A stretch of 64,000 nucleotides of DNA from CAWKPF01 sp963851415 (GCA_963851415.1 CAWKPF010000003.1:2356001-2420000); one strand, 5' to 3'; positions 1 to 9,426 are shown, numbered from the stretch's first letter. Notes: a model not told the origin generated them from the letters alone. Made by a program: numbers and translations.

Positions 1-1075
1 CCACTCCGTCGCACACACCGATCGACGCGGCGGCATGCAGAATCGAGTCTCCGGACGACATCGAAGCCGCCAGGGTACCCGCGCAGACCAGCCCCACCAA
101 CACCGGGGAAACGTCCAGTTGGGAGAGCAGGAAGGGGAGGATCCGATCGGCAGGATCGACTCCCGGGAACGCGATCACTCCGGCGAAGCCGATCAGCAGG
201 ATCGGAATCAGAAAGAGCTGGAAGGTCGGATACATCACGACGGTCAAACGAAGAGACCGATCGCTCTTCGCGGCGTAGGCCCGCATGAAGAGGTGCGGCC
301 ACATGGTGAAGCCGAGCCCCGAGACCAGGATCGCCGAAGAGAACGCTGCCCAGCTCCACGGTGACCCATCCGCGGCGAGGCCGGGCGCGTCGAGCAGCTC
401 TGCGTAGTCGCTCGCGGCAATCTGGGTGAACATCTCCCGCACTCCGCCATACAGCCGGTACGGCAGGTAGAGCCCCAGGAACCAGGCGATCACCATCATG
501 AACACGCCCTGGAAGGTGTTCGTCCAGCCCACACCCAGCACTCCGCTGGTCAAGACATAGATCATCACCACCGCATAGGTGACCCCAGCTCCCACGGCGA
601 ACGGAATGCGACCCTCGGTGATCGTTTCCAGAATCAGCCCTGCGCCCTTCATCTGGATCACCATGTAGGGCACGAACGCCGCGACCGAGAGCGCCGCCAG
701 CAGCACGGAGAGCCATCGGCTGTCATAGCGATGAGAGAGCAGCTCCGCCTGGGTCACGAAGCCGTAGCGTTCCCCCAGGCGGCGGATCCGCGGACCGATG
801 AAGTAGAACGGAACCATCCCCACGATGCCGTAGCAGACGATGTAGAGCGCCGCGACGCCGCGCGAGTAGGCCCACCCCGGGCCACCGAGGAACGCGAAAG
901 AGCTGAAGATCGACGCGCCGAGCACGAAGTACAACACCAGGGTGTTCATCGAGCGATCCGCGGCCACGTAGCCCGCGATGCCACTCGACACCTTGCGCGC
1001 CGGCAGGACGCCCATCACCAGCGTCGCCCCCAGGTAGAGGGCACAGATCAGAAGTGCAACGGCCCACGGCTCCAT
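1..1075 (-). CDS. Sodium:solute symporter (SSS family), 3' end outside window
   Basis: The minus strand is open from an ATG at 1075 to the window edge, about 358 codons with no stop. The translation is a chain of long hydrophobic helices. Near the N-terminus it reads GYVAADRSMN and then SSFAFLGGPGWAYSRG, as in SSS-family Na+/solute symporters (proline, pantothenate, acetate permeases). An inner-membrane Na+-coupled uptake role follows from the family; the substrate cannot be told. The gene starts 12 nt after a small membrane-protein gene, a pairing common for SSS/DUF3311 operons. The C-terminal part is missing only because the window ends. Confidence 0.85.
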   Translation of the reverse strand, partial: MEPWAVALLICALYLGATLVMGVLPARKVSSGIAGYVAADRSMNTLVLYFVLGASIFSSFAFLGGPGWAYSRGVAALYIVCYGIVGMVPFYFIGPRIRRLGERYGFVTQAELLSHRYDSRWLSVLLAALSVAAFVPYMVIQMKGAGLILETITEGRIPFAVGAGVTYAVVMIYVLTSGVLGVGWTNTFQGVFMMVIAWFLGLYLPYRLYGGVREMFTQIAASDYAELLDAPGLAADGSPWSWAAFSSAILVSGLGFTMWPHLFMRAYAAKSDRSLRLTVVMYPTFQLFLIPILLIGFAGVIAFPGVDPADRILPFLLSQLDVSPVLVGLVCAGTLAASMSSGDSILHAAASIGVCDGV

Positions 1076-1087
1076 CTGCGACTCTCC

Positions 1088-1402
1088 TCAGCCGTTCGTC
1101 GAGCCGTCGTCGGTGAGAGAGGCGATGCGAGCCTCGGGAGGCTCACTCCGAAACAGCCAGACCAGCGAGACGAACACGACCGCCAGGAGCGCGATCACCC
1201 ACAGAAACGACACGGGCACTCCGAACCAACCGAGACTCCCTGCCCACACACCCGGTACCGCAGGAGTCACGACCCCGACCACGACCGCCAGGTAGATCCA
1301 GAGGAAGAGCAGCCGGCGACGACGAAAGCCGGGATCGGCCCCGGGAGAGAAGAACCGGACGCCTCGTCCAGATCGCGGCTCGCGGGGCGCTTCGGAAGTC
1401 AT
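1088..1402 (-). CDS. Small membrane protein, DUF3311-like symporter partner
   Basis: About 104 residues from the ATG at 1402. A cytoplasmic basic stretch (FRRRR) precedes two hydrophobic segments (LFLWIYLAVVVGVVTPAV and a second around VSFLWVIALLAVVFVSL). Two-helix proteins encoded directly before SSS symporters are usually DUF3311-type and probably assist the transporter. It lies 12 nt upstream of the symporter on the same strand, so the two are likely co-transcribed. An upstream in-frame extension exists, but the residues before this ATG look non-coding. Assignment rests on position and topology. Confidence 0.7.
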   Translation of the reverse strand: MTSEAPREPRSGRGVRFFSPGADPGFRRRRLLFLWIYLAVVVGVVTPAVPGVWAGSLGWFGVPVSFLWVIALLAVVFVSLVWLFRSEPPEARIASLTDDGSTNG

Positions 1403-1631
1403 ACCGTCCCGCCCGTCGAGCCCCTCTCGGACTCGGCAGGGTGACGCGACCGAGCGTCCCATGACCGGGCTCCCTGCTCGAGGCGCGGCTGCACGCAAGC
1501 CTCGAAGAAGCCCACGCAATCGAGTCCCTCGATCTTCTCGAACACGAGGATGCCAACTGATCCGGGCTGCATGGCGGCGACGCTATCACGCGGCCTGCTA
1601 TCGTCTGGGCTCCGCCAGCGCCTGAAAACCC

Positions 1632-3131
1632 ATGTCCTCCGACTCCCTCCCCGACCCTATCCCCGACCCCACCGACGTGAGCACTCGCATCCTCGCTTCG
1701 AAGCACGCCGTGCTGGGCGGCATGGCCGAGGAGCTCCGTCTGGGCGCGGCCGCACTCGAGGTGCGGGGCAACCAGATCGCCGCCACCCACCCGCTCGACC
1801 GGCATCGCTATACGGATCAGCTCGAGGATGTCGCACGCTCGTGCGCAGCGACCGAGGTGATCGACTACGAAGAGCACGCGATGACCCCCGCCTTCGTCAA
1901 CGGTCACGTGCACCTCGGCCTTGGCTTTCTGCGCGCCTTCGAGATTCACGCGGCCATCGCCGGAAACGTGGTCGAGGAGCTCTTCTTCTCGGTCGAGCAG
2001 CGACTCTCTCCCGAGGATGTCCTGGCCTTCGTTCGCATGGGCGCCTATGAGAGCCTGCTGCACGGCGTCGGGATGGTCTGGGAGCACTACTACCTCGGCG
2101 AGACGGTCGCCCACGCCCTCGCCGAAGTCGGGCTTTCCGCGGTCGTCGCACCGACCCTCCAGGACCTCTCCGGTCCGGGCAAGGACCGCTGGCAGGACCA
2201 GCTGGCAGCGACCGAAGCGATCGACGGCAACGCGGCCCTGCAGGAGAGCGGCATCTTCGCCGCCCTCGGCCCCCACGCCACCGACACGGTGAGTGCGGAG
2301 CTCTGGCAGCAGTCCGCGGAGATGGCGGAGCGCCTTCGCCTGCCGATGCACTGTCACGCCGCCCAGTCGATCGAGGAGTACCGACGGGCGATCGAGCGTC
2401 ACGGCCGATCTCCCGTCCATTGGCTGCAGTCCCTCGACGTCCTCGAGCAGGCTCCGATGACCCTGCTCACCCACTGCCTCTACACCTCCAAGAGAGATCT
2501 CCGGCAACTCGACCCGGAGCGCGTCACGTTCGCCTTCTGCCCCTACGCCCAGCGCATCTTCGGCTACCCGGCCGACCCGGTCCTGTGGCACGAGCGGGGC
2601 TTTCGCTTCGTTCTCGGCACCGACGTGTCGGCCGGCAACGACTCGGCCAACGTCCAGAAGGAAATGCGCGCCGTCGCCGAGCTGCGCACGTCGGGCACCG
2701 TGCACCGAAGACCCTTCCTCGACTTCGTCGATGACGACGGGCTCGTGGCTGCGGAGGAGGTGTGGCGCGACCGCGGAGAGGAGTTTGCCCGCTACTCCGA
2801 GCTGGCCTCCCCTTCCCGACTGCTCTCTCACGTGTGGTCGGTGCCAGGAAGCCTGCATCCGGGCTTTCGGGTCGGCGCCCTCGAGGCCGGCACCCTGGCC
2901 AACGTGGCCGTGTGGGACCGCAACCACCCGGCACTCTGGCCCTGCCTGGACGAAGTGTCGCTCCTGCACACCCTGGCGCTCGGCGATACCAGCCAGGCAC
3001 TGCACCAGCTCTGGATCGCGGGACGACCCAGGGGAACCGCGGGCGACTTCCACGACAGCGTGCGTGGATCGGAGCACTACCGGGAGAGTCGTCGGGAGGC
3101 CGACGAGCGCTTGCGGGCTCTGCTCGGCTGA
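1632..3131 (+). CDS. Amidohydrolase-family metal-dependent hydrolase
   Basis: A 499-residue cytoplasmic enzyme. Amidohydrolase landmarks appear in order: VNGHVHLG (HxH metal site, about residue 96), MHCHAAQS and LLTHCL (His ligands), and LGTDVSAGND (catalytic Asp, about residue 335). This is the pattern of the ATZ/TRZ-chlorohydrolase and guanine deaminase-like subgroup, which removes amino or halide groups from heterocycles. The exact substrate is not predictable. A C-terminal beta-strand region (GTLANVAVWDRN) matches the composite beta domain of the superfamily. It is divergent from the symporter operon, so a link to uptake of its substrate is possible but is inference. Confidence 0.85.
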   Translation: MSSDSLPDPIPDPTDVSTRILASKHAVLGGMAEELRLGAAALEVRGNQIAATHPLDRHRYTDQLEDVARSCAATEVIDYEEHAMTPAFVNGHVHLGLGFLRAFEIHAAIAGNVVEELFFSVEQRLSPEDVLAFVRMGAYESLLHGVGMVWEHYYLGETVAHALAEVGLSAVVAPTLQDLSGPGKDRWQDQLAATEAIDGNAALQESGIFAALGPHATDTVSAELWQQSAEMAERLRLPMHCHAAQSIEEYRRAIERHGRSPVHWLQSLDVLEQAPMTLLTHCLYTSKRDLRQLDPERVTFAFCPYAQRIFGYPADPVLWHERGFRFVLGTDVSAGNDSANVQKEMRAVAELRTSGTVHRRPFLDFVDDDGLVAAEEVWRDRGEEFARYSELASPSRLLSHVWSVPGSLHPGFRVGALEAGTLANVAVWDRNHPALWPCLDEVSLLHTLALGDTSQALHQLWIAGRPRGTAGDFHDSVRGSEHYRESRREADERLRALLG

Positions 3132-3151
3132 GGCCCGAACGCGGGGCTGTG

Positions 3152-4339
3152 CTAGCCGCCCGCCGCCACGGGACCGAGTAAGCGCTCGACCGCGAGGCGC
3201 GACTGCCCGCCCGTTTCGAGCTCGATCCCGAAACTCACCCTGGCGATCTCGGGGAACGGCAGGGGAAAGCGCAGGAGGCGATCGTGAAAGGCGGTGGGGT
3301 CGAACAGCTCTCCGGCGGCGAGTCGCTCCTGGCGTACCCGGTCGCGCAGCTCCAGGATCTGCAACAGCCCGATGAAGTACGAAGCCTTCGACGTCGGCAG
3401 GGAAATGTGCCGACGGACTTCGGTCGCCGCGGCGTCGCGCGTGAGCATCAGCTGAGCCACGTAGCTCTCGATCGCCTCCTCCTCGGACAGTTGACCGGTG
3501 TGCAACAGGGCGTCGATCTTGGCGCGATGCACCCGGTGCAGGAGGCTTCGCCACGCGGCCAGCTCCCCCTCCGGGTCACCCGCGTAGAACCCCTCTTCGA
3601 TCATCAGGAGCTCCGCGTAGAGACCCCAACCCTCGAGGAAGAACAGATTGCGCTGATGGGCCTCGGCCTTCTGCCGCACTTCGTCGCTCGGATACTCGTG
3701 CAGCTTTTCGAGATGCCAGAAGCTGACGTGGTGACCGGGATAGCCTTCGTGCACGGCGAGAGGCGGGATACACGCGGAGCAGTGGTTGGCCAGGTAGGCG
3801 GGGTCCGGGTCCCGATTCGCCGACGTGGTGACCGCCAACTTCCCGTTCAGGTAGAGCGCCAGCGGAAAGCTCTGGCGCAGTGCGAGATTCTGGGCCTCGA
3901 CCACTTCGACCGAATCGGGGGGCACAGAGAGCAGGCCACGTTCGGCGACGAACTCCTCGCTGCGCTCGACCTGGGATCGATAGTCCCCCAACAGCGCTTC
4001 GACGTCGCGCGGGTGCTCGACCAGGAGGTGGGAGAAGACCGGCCGCCAGTCGTCGCCGGGCTCGCCGTCGTGCGCGAGCTCGGCAGCCAATCCGTCCATT
4101 CGCGCCTCGATCGCCGCGAAGGCGATGTCCGCCGCGGAGATCACCGACTCGACGGTCAGGGGGGCTCCCGCCTCCGAGGCGAGCAGCCGCTCGTACTCGG
4201 CCCGGCCGACCGGAGCGGGAGCGGCCGTCTCCGCCACCGGAGGGGCACCCGGAACACATCCTGCACAGAGCACGGCCAGGAGTCCGGCGGTGAACAGGAT
4301 GGCAAGAGAGGGTCGGGCACGTCGGAAGGGGCACACCAT
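3152..4339 (-). CDS. DUF885-family lipoprotein, putative metallopeptidase-like
   Basis: About 395 residues from the ATG at 4339. The N-terminus has basic residues, a hydrophobic stretch and a lipobox (AVLCAGC), so it should be an exported lipoprotein. The C-terminal half carries the HEGYPGHH motif of DUF885 proteins, which resemble gluzincin-type peptidases, and a downstream EGWGLYAE block with the expected second Glu ligand. DUF885 proteins are commonly longer (550-600 aa), so this one looks N-terminally short. The open frame continues upstream of the ATG, but there it runs antisense to metG and is a shadow. Convergent with the amidohydrolase gene. Confidence 0.8.
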   Translation of the reverse strand: MVCPFRRARPSLAILFTAGLLAVLCAGCVPGAPPVAETAAPAPVGRAEYERLLASEAGAPLTVESVISAADIAFAAIEARMDGLAAELAHDGEPGDDWRPVFSHLLVEHPRDVEALLGDYRSQVERSEEFVAERGLLSVPPDSVEVVEAQNLALRQSFPLALYLNGKLAVTTSANRDPDPAYLANHCSACIPPLAVHEGYPGHHVSFWHLEKLHEYPSDEVRQKAEAHQRNLFFLEGWGLYAELLMIEEGFYAGDPEGELAAWRSLLHRVHRAKIDALLHTGQLSEEEAIESYVAQLMLTRDAAATEVRRHISLPTSKASYFIGLLQILELRDRVRQERLAAGELFDPTAFHDRLLRFPLPFPEIARVSFGIELETGGQSRLAVERLLGPVAAGG

Positions 4340-4489
4340 CACCCCACTATCCTCCGTGCCTATTGCACTTGTGTCAATCAGGCGTTTGGCCAACCCCACT
4401 GCCCGTGACATGATTCCGCCTCCACACGACGCCACATCGCGCCCCGCGGAGTCCCCGCGAGCGGCCGGACTCGGATCGCCTTTCCCCCC

Positions 4490-6544
4490 ATGTCGAAACG
4501 CCGCATTCTCGTCACCAGTGCGTTGCCCTACGCCAACGGCCCGATTCACCTCGGCCACATGGTGGAGACCGTCCAGACGGACATCTGGGTCCGGCTGCAG
4601 AAGATGCGCGGCCACGAGTGCTACTACGTCTGCGCCGACGATGCCCACGGCACGCCGATCATGCTCAGCGCCGAGCGTCAGGGCCTCACCTCCGAAGAGC
4701 TGATCGCGACCATGAAGCGCGAGCACGAGGCCGACTATCAGGCCTTCGGCATCAGCCTGGACTTCTTCCACTCCACCCATTCGGACGAGAACCGCGTCTT
4801 CTCCGAGCTCTTCTTCCAGCGTCACGACGAGGGTGGCCACATCGCCAAGCGCAGCGTGCGCCAGTTCTACGATCCGGACCGGGAGATGTTCCTCCCCGAT
4901 CGCTTCGTCAAGGGGACCTGCCCGAAGTGCGGCACCGGGGACCAGTACGGCGACAGCTGTGACCACTGCGGATCCACCTACACCCCCGCCGACTTGATCG
5001 ACCCGGTATCGGTGATCTCGGGGGTTCGCCCCGTGGAGCGCGACTCCGAGCACCTCTTCTTGAAGCTCTCCGACTTCGAAGAGATGCTGCGCGAATGGGT
5101 CAGTACCGACCGCCTGCAGCCCGAAGTGGTGAACAAGCTCCAGGAGTGGTTCGAGGAGGGGCTTCGCGACTGGGACATCTCGCGCGACGCACCCTACTTC
5201 GGCTTCGAGATTCCCGGTCATCCCGGCAAGTTCTTCTACGTCTGGCTCGACGCTCCGATCGGCTACATGGCCAGCTTCCAAAAGCTGTGCGAGGAACGCG
5301 GGCTCGACTTCGACGAGTTCTGGGGACGCGACAACGACACCGAGCTCTACCACGTCATCGGCAAGGACATCCTCTACTTCCACTGCCTGTTCTGGCCGGC
5401 GATGCTCTACGGTGCAGGCTTTCGTTTGCCCAACGCGGTGTGGGTCCACGGTTTCCTGACCGTCGACGGACAGAAGATGTCGAAGTCCAAGGGGACCTTC
5501 ATCAAGGCCGCCACCTATCTGAAGCACCTCTCCCCCGAGTACCTGCGCTACTACTACGCAGCCAAGTTGGGAGACGGCCTCGCCGACATCGATCTCAACC
5601 TCGAAGACTTCGTCCAGCGAGTGAACTCCGACCTGGTGGGCAAGGTGATCAACATCGCCAGTCGGAGCTGCGGGATTCCTGCACAAGAAGTTCGAAGGAC
5701 GTCTGGCGTCGTCGCTCGACACTCCCGAGCTCTTCGACGAGGTCGCCGCGCACGGGGAAGAGATCGCTGCGAGCTTCGAGCGACGCGACTACAACCGGGC
5801 CGTCCGCCAGATCATGGCGCAGGCCGATCGCGCCAACCGCTACATCGACGACAAGAAGCCCTGGGTGATGGCGCGCGACGAGGCCAACGACGACGAGCTC
5901 CACCGGGTTCTCACCACGTCGCTGAATCTCTTTCGCACCCTCATCACCTGGCTCAAGCCGGTGATCCCGGAGACCGCCGAGAAGACCGAGGCGTTTCTGC
6001 AGATCGAGCCCCTGAATTGGGACGACGCCACCCGCCCCCTGCTCGATCACACTCTGGCCAGGTACAAACCGCTGATGACCCGCATCGAAGAAGAGGCAGT
6101 CAACGCCATGATCGAAGACTCCAAAGAAGACACCGCCCCCTCGAGCTCCCCCTCTGAGAAGGCGCGACCCCTGAGGAAGAGGTCGCCACCGGCCCCCTGG
6201 CAGCCAACCCGATCGCGGACGAGATCACGATCGACGACTTCTTGAAGGTCGATCTGCGAGTGGCCCGTATCGTCTCGGCCAAGCACGTCGAGGGGGCCGA
6301 CAAGCTGCTCGAGCTCGAGCTCGATCTCGACGGCGAGACCCGCACCGTCTTCGCAGGCATCAAGTCGGCCTACGATCCCGCCGACCTCGAGGGGCGACTG
6401 ACCGTGATGGTGGCGAACCTGAAGCCCCGCAAGATGCGCTTCGGCACCTCGGAGGGCATGGTGCTGGCAGCCGGCCCCGGAGGTAAGGACATCTACGTCC
6501 TGCAGCCGGACACGGGAGCCGTGCCAGGCCTGCGAGTGACCTGA
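4490..6544 (+). CDS. metG: Methionine--tRNA ligase, with two apparent frameshifts
   Basis: Class I aminoacyl-tRNA synthetase that charges tRNA-Met. Landmarks: PYANGPIHLGH (HIGH site, about residue 20), a four-Cys zinc knuckle (CPKCG...CDHCG, about residue 143), KMSKS at about residue 328, then the anticodon-binding domain and a C-terminal EMAPII-type tRNA-binding/dimerisation domain (6242-6544, KVDLRVARIV...). Continuous homology needs two frame changes: one extra G near 5670 (CGG becoming CGGG after IASRS) and one missing base in the C-run near 6171. As metG is normally essential, these may be sequencing errors; otherwise a second metG must exist. It ends 80 nt before intI and marks the left chromosomal edge of the integron. 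Confidence 0.9.
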
Positions 6545-6624
6545 CGCCCGACGCTGCCCCAGAAGCCTGACAGGCATTCGAGCCACTCTGCGTCTCCCCT
6601 TGATGGAGACCAAGGAGAGCTCAA

Positions 6625-7614
6625 ATGCCTGCCACCCCCTCTCAGCCCCGACTTCTGGACAGAGTTCGTGGTGCGCTCCGTGTGCGCCACCGAAGCCGTC
6701 GGACCGAACAGGCCTACGTCGCTTGGATCAAGCGCTACCTGAGATTCCATCAGCTTCGCCACCCCAGCGAGATGGGGCACCGCGAAGTCGAGGAGTTCCT
6801 CACCCATCTCGCCGTCGAGCGCCGGGTTGCCGAGTCGACCCAGAACCAGGCCCTCAACGCACTCGTGTTTCTCTACAGGGAGGTGCTCGGCGAGCCACTC
6901 GACCGGCTCGATGCCGTTCGAGCCCGCCGCCCCCGGCGCCTCCCCGTCGTTCTACGGCGTGAAGAGGTCCTGGCGCTGCTCGATCGAATGACCGGCACCC
7001 GAGCTCTGGTCGCGACTCTGCTCTACGCATCGGGTCTTCGTCTTCTCGAAGCCCTCCGCCTCCGCGTCCAAGACCTCGAGTTCGCGAGCGGTCGGATCAC
7101 CGTCCGTGAGGCGAAGGGAAAGGTCGACCGCGTGACCATGCTCCCCAGAGCCGTCAACGCAAGACTCCAGGTCCATCTCGAGAAGACGAAGTCACTCCAT
7201 CAGGAGGACCTGGCCAGCGGCCACGGCGAGGTCTACCTCCCCTACGCGCTCACGAGGAAGTACCCTCGAGCCGCCAGGGAGTGGGGATGGCAGTACGTCT
7301 TCCCCAGTCGCACCCTCGCCGTCGATCCCCGATCGGGCCTCACTCGACGCCACCATCTCGACGAGCGAGGCATTCAACGCAGCGTCAAGAAGGCCGTCCG
7401 AGAGTCCGGCGTCGACGGCCGCGCCAGCTGCCACACCCTGCGCCACAGCTTCGCCACTCACCTGCTCGAAGACGGCTACGACATCCGAACCGTCCAGGAG
7501 TTGCTCGGCCACAAAGACGTCCGAACCACTCAGATCTACACCCACGTCATGAGCAAACCAGGACTCGGAGTCCGAAGCCCCCTCGACCGAATTCGCGAGG
7601 GACCGAACCGGTGA
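6625..7614 (+). CDS. intI: Integron integrase (IntI-type tyrosine recombinase)
   Basis: A 329-residue site-specific recombinase. The N-terminal SAM-like DNA-binding domain (about 8-95) includes RRTEQAYVAWIKRYLRFH. Catalytic residues are visible at R139 (ASGLR), K164 or K166, H270 and R273 (HTLRH), H296 (LLGH) and Y305 (QIYTH). The integron-specific insertion lies at about 208-228 (ALTRKYPRAAREW...YVFPS) and separates IntI from XerCD. It should excise and insert cassettes by attC x attI and attC x attC recombination. An AAGGAGAG ribosome site precedes the ATG. Transcription runs toward the cassettes, as in the rare inverted-integrase integrons. No LexA box was recognised upstream. Confidence 0.97.
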   Translation: MPATPSQPRLLDRVRGALRVRHRSRRTEQAYVAWIKRYLRFHQLRHPSEMGHREVEEFLTHLAVERRVAESTQNQALNALVFLYREVLGEPLDRLDAVRARRPRRLPVVLRREEVLALLDRMTGTRALVATLLYASGLRLLEALRLRVQDLEFASGRITVREAKGKVDRVTMLPRAVNARLQVHLEKTKSLHQEDLASGHGEVYLPYALTRKYPRAAREWGWQYVFPSRTLAVDPRSGLTRRHHLDERGIQRSVKKAVRESGVDGRASCHTLRHSFATHLLEDGYDIRTVQELLGHKDVRTTQIYTHVMSKPGLGVRSPLDRIREGPNR

Positions 7615-7940
7615 TACACGACATCTCCTGTCGTCTTTCATCGCCGCGAACCGCGCCAGCACAAGCCCTGAAGCCCACCACTGCCGGGCCGCCAAGGCAC
7701 GCCGGCCCGAGAGAGACCAGTTGATAGACAACAAGCCCTGACGCTTCCTCCCGAGCCTCCGTGCCATTCCGTCAGCAGCCGCCGGTTCCCCTACCTCTAG
7801 AATGAGCCCAACGCCACGGCAAGGACCAGTGCTTCAAAGGGTCTCCGTGCCAGCCTCGTCCCAATGAAGGCGCGCTATCCGACACCAGGTGTCGGAATCG
7901 GCTCGAGGGGACTGATATTCTGACTTCGAATAAGTATGTT
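7615..7940 (+). other. intI-attI intergenic region with attI and candidate cassette promoter
   Basis: This stretch has no gene. It holds a GC hairpin without a T-tract (7685-7709), a TAGAAT hexamer at 7797, a perfect 8-bp inverted repeat with a 1-nt centre at 7879-7895 (CCGACACC/GGTGTCGG), a TATTCT hexamer at 7914-7919, and the attI crossover core GTTATGC at 7938-7944. By analogy with other integrons, the site bound by IntI should lie within roughly 70-80 bp left of the core. A Pc-like promoter here would read into the cassettes; the hexamers are only candidates. Confidence 0.55.
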
Positions 7941-7944
7941 ATGC
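7870..7944 (+). other. attI integration site (approximate left limit)
   Basis: The right end is fixed by the core GTTATGC (7938-7944), the point at which the first cassette begins with TTATGCGG. That is complementary to the GCATAAC R'' core of attC1. The left limit is an estimate; attI sites have no conserved secondary structure. The palindrome at 7879-7895 lies inside and could be part of IntI or regulator binding. Confidence 0.7.
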
Positions 7945-8303
7945 GGCACTCTGAGCCACCATTGAACGAAGGAGAGGCGAAGCGCTACCGCCGCCTCCAT
8001 TGGCTCTTGCTCGGCGCGCCGGTCGCCTGGATTCTCTTCGCTCTATGGCTTGAACCGCGATGGCCACAGCCCAGCTCCACAGCCGGCATCCTTCTTCAGG
8101 TGACGATCTTCTTCGGTCCGTTACTGTTCGTGCTTGTGGCGCTGCTTGTTCTTCGGCTCCGCATCGCCAAGCGCTCAGCTGCCTCATCCGGTGAGTTGGC
8201 CGCCTCCTCGCTCCGCTCATTGGTCGGCGGACCCTTCGCTGGCCAGATCGAAGCAGAACGCCTCATGGATCGATCAAGTTCCGGAAGGAAGGAGCAAGAA
8301 TGA
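7941..8303 (+). CDS. Cassette 1: small two-helix membrane protein
   Basis: 120 residues with no recognised family. A cytoplasmic, charged N-terminus is followed by two hydrophobic segments (about residues 18-36 and 50-75, the second ending LRLRIAKR) and a polar C-terminal tail. The ATG is supplied by the attI core itself (GTT-ATG-C), so integration creates the start codon. This is the cassette nearest attI, the position expected to be best expressed and most recently acquired. Confidence 0.65.
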   Translation: MRHSEPPLNEGEAKRYRRLHWLLLGAPVAWILFALWLEPRWPQPSSTAGILLQVTIFFGPLLFVLVALLVLRLRIAKRSAASSGELAASSLRSLVGGPFAGQIEAERLMDRSSSGRKEQE

Positions 8304-8310
8304 GCACCGT

Positions 8311-8400
8311 GCCGCATAACCAATCGCTTCAGAGGACGAGAAACCGTTCGGCTTTCGCCTTCACGATTCCTCGCCTCTGAGCTTGGGTCCGTTATGCGGC
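8311..8400 (+). repeat. attC1
   Basis: R'' GCATAAC (8314-8320) and R' GTTATGC (8391-8397) are perfect complements and match the cassette start TTATGC. Type A outer arms (CAGAGGAC / GCCTCTGAG) with an AAACCGTT-type apical hairpin. Confidence 0.9.
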
Positions 8401-8427
8401 AACGGCACAGTATTACGGGAGGCTCTG

Positions 8428-9426
8428 ATGACTATCCAACAACTGACCCAAGCTCGAAGCCCAAGCCCGAGGCCCCTTGTACCTTGCGTTGGTGCGATCG
8501 TCGCGTTCACCCTCTTGGCCATCGCACAGCCCGCCATCGGTGGCACCCGTGTCCTCTACGGAGGTGCCTACGGAGGACCCTATGGACTTCTCGGCACCTG
8601 GGATCGTCCCGTGTCCGGAAGTCAGCCGGCATCGCGGGCGTTGTACGAAGAGACAGGCTTCTATGTGACCGAGTCTGGTACCTACACCTTCGAGCACACC
8701 GTAGTCCCTCCCCTTGCGGCACCAGGAACCTTCCCGCGATTCCTCTACCTCTACAGCCACGCCTTCGACACACGTGAACCCTCCGAACGGCTGCTCACCT
8801 CCGTCGACATCTCAGAGGGCGACGAGAGTCGCACCTTCGAAGCGTTTCTCGTGGCCCACAACATGTACTGGCTCGTGCTCTCGACGGTGGGTCCCACACA
8901 GCCGGAGTACAACGACGACTTCTACAGATTCCTCACCCTCGTCGAGGGACCAGGGGACATCTACCAGAATCGGTGCTTTGACGACACAAGCAGCGACGCT
9001 TGGGGCCATCGCTCCGAGGCAACCCTTGCCTATGAATTCGGGGGCGCTCCGCCGTACAACTACGGCACCGTTTGCGTGTCAGTGAGCTGGGAGGACCGCA
9101 GCGGTACGACTCGTGAGGCCCTCGTATCCACGCATCGAACCCGAGACTCGATCTTCTTCTATTTCTTCAATGAGCAGAACATCGAGATCAACGTGAAGCT
9201 CGTCGACGGATGCGACTGGAACGGCCATCGGTGGCTGTTCGCCTCAGCCTCCACCGATGTACCATTCACGATCTCCGCTCTCGGCTTCGAGCCTTTCATC
9301 GTCAGTAGCGAGAGTGACTACTACTACCCTCTGCCGATGATGCAGTGGGGAATTCTCAAGTACTCCTCGGCAGGAGGCGAGCCGGCGAGAGCCATTGCCG
9401 ACCTTCACGCGATCAACTGCGAGTGA
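8428..9426 (+). CDS. Cassette 2: secreted protein of unknown function
   Basis: 332 residues from the ATG at 8428, chosen because GGAGG lies 7 nt upstream. A signal peptide is visible (AIVAFTLLAIAQPAIGG, cleaved about residue 36). The mature part is rich in Tyr, Ser and acidic residues with several Cys, as in extracellular beta-rich proteins, but matches no family I know. In an integron this is a large single-gene cassette. The cassette starts TTATGC but its own attC2 has R'' GCCGAAC, a mismatch suggesting a hybrid cassette. Confidence 0.8.
   Translation: MTIQQLTQARSPSPRPLVPCVGAIVAFTLLAIAQPAIGGTRVLYGGAYGGPYGLLGTWDRPVSGSQPASRALYEETGFYVTESGTYTFEHTVVPPLAAPGTFPRFLYLYSHAFDTREPSERLLTSVDISEGDESRTFEAFLVAHNMYWLVLSTVGPTQPEYNDDFYRFLTLVEGPGDIYQNRCFDDTSSDAWGHRSEATLAYEFGGAPPYNYGTVCVSVSWEDRSGTTREALVSTHRTRDSIFFYFFNEQNIEINVKLVDGCDWNGHRWLFASASTDVPFTISALGFEPFIVSSESDYYYPLPMMQWGILKYSSAGGEPARAIADLHAINCE

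Noticed and set aside
1143..3554. Long minus-strand open frame of about 800 codons
   Set aside because: It runs antisense through the amidohydrolase gene and across two clear genes, with Arg/Gly-rich shadow composition. It is a high-GC artefact.
3284..4408. Plus-strand ORF opposite DUF885
   Set aside because: No domain pattern and complementary to a gene with clear motifs (lipobox, HEGYPGHH).
4340..5722. Upstream extension of the DUF885 frame over metG
   Set aside because: The extension is antisense to conserved metG sequence, while a lipoprotein signal starts at 4339.
6545..6624. LexA/SOS box upstream of intI
   Set aside because: No CTGT-N8-ACAG or similar palindrome was found. SOS control as in Vibrio cannot be claimed.
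6625..7614. XerC/XerD or phage integrase
   Set aside because: The ALTRKYPRAAREW insertion between catalytic Lys and His is specific to integron integrases, and attC sites follow.
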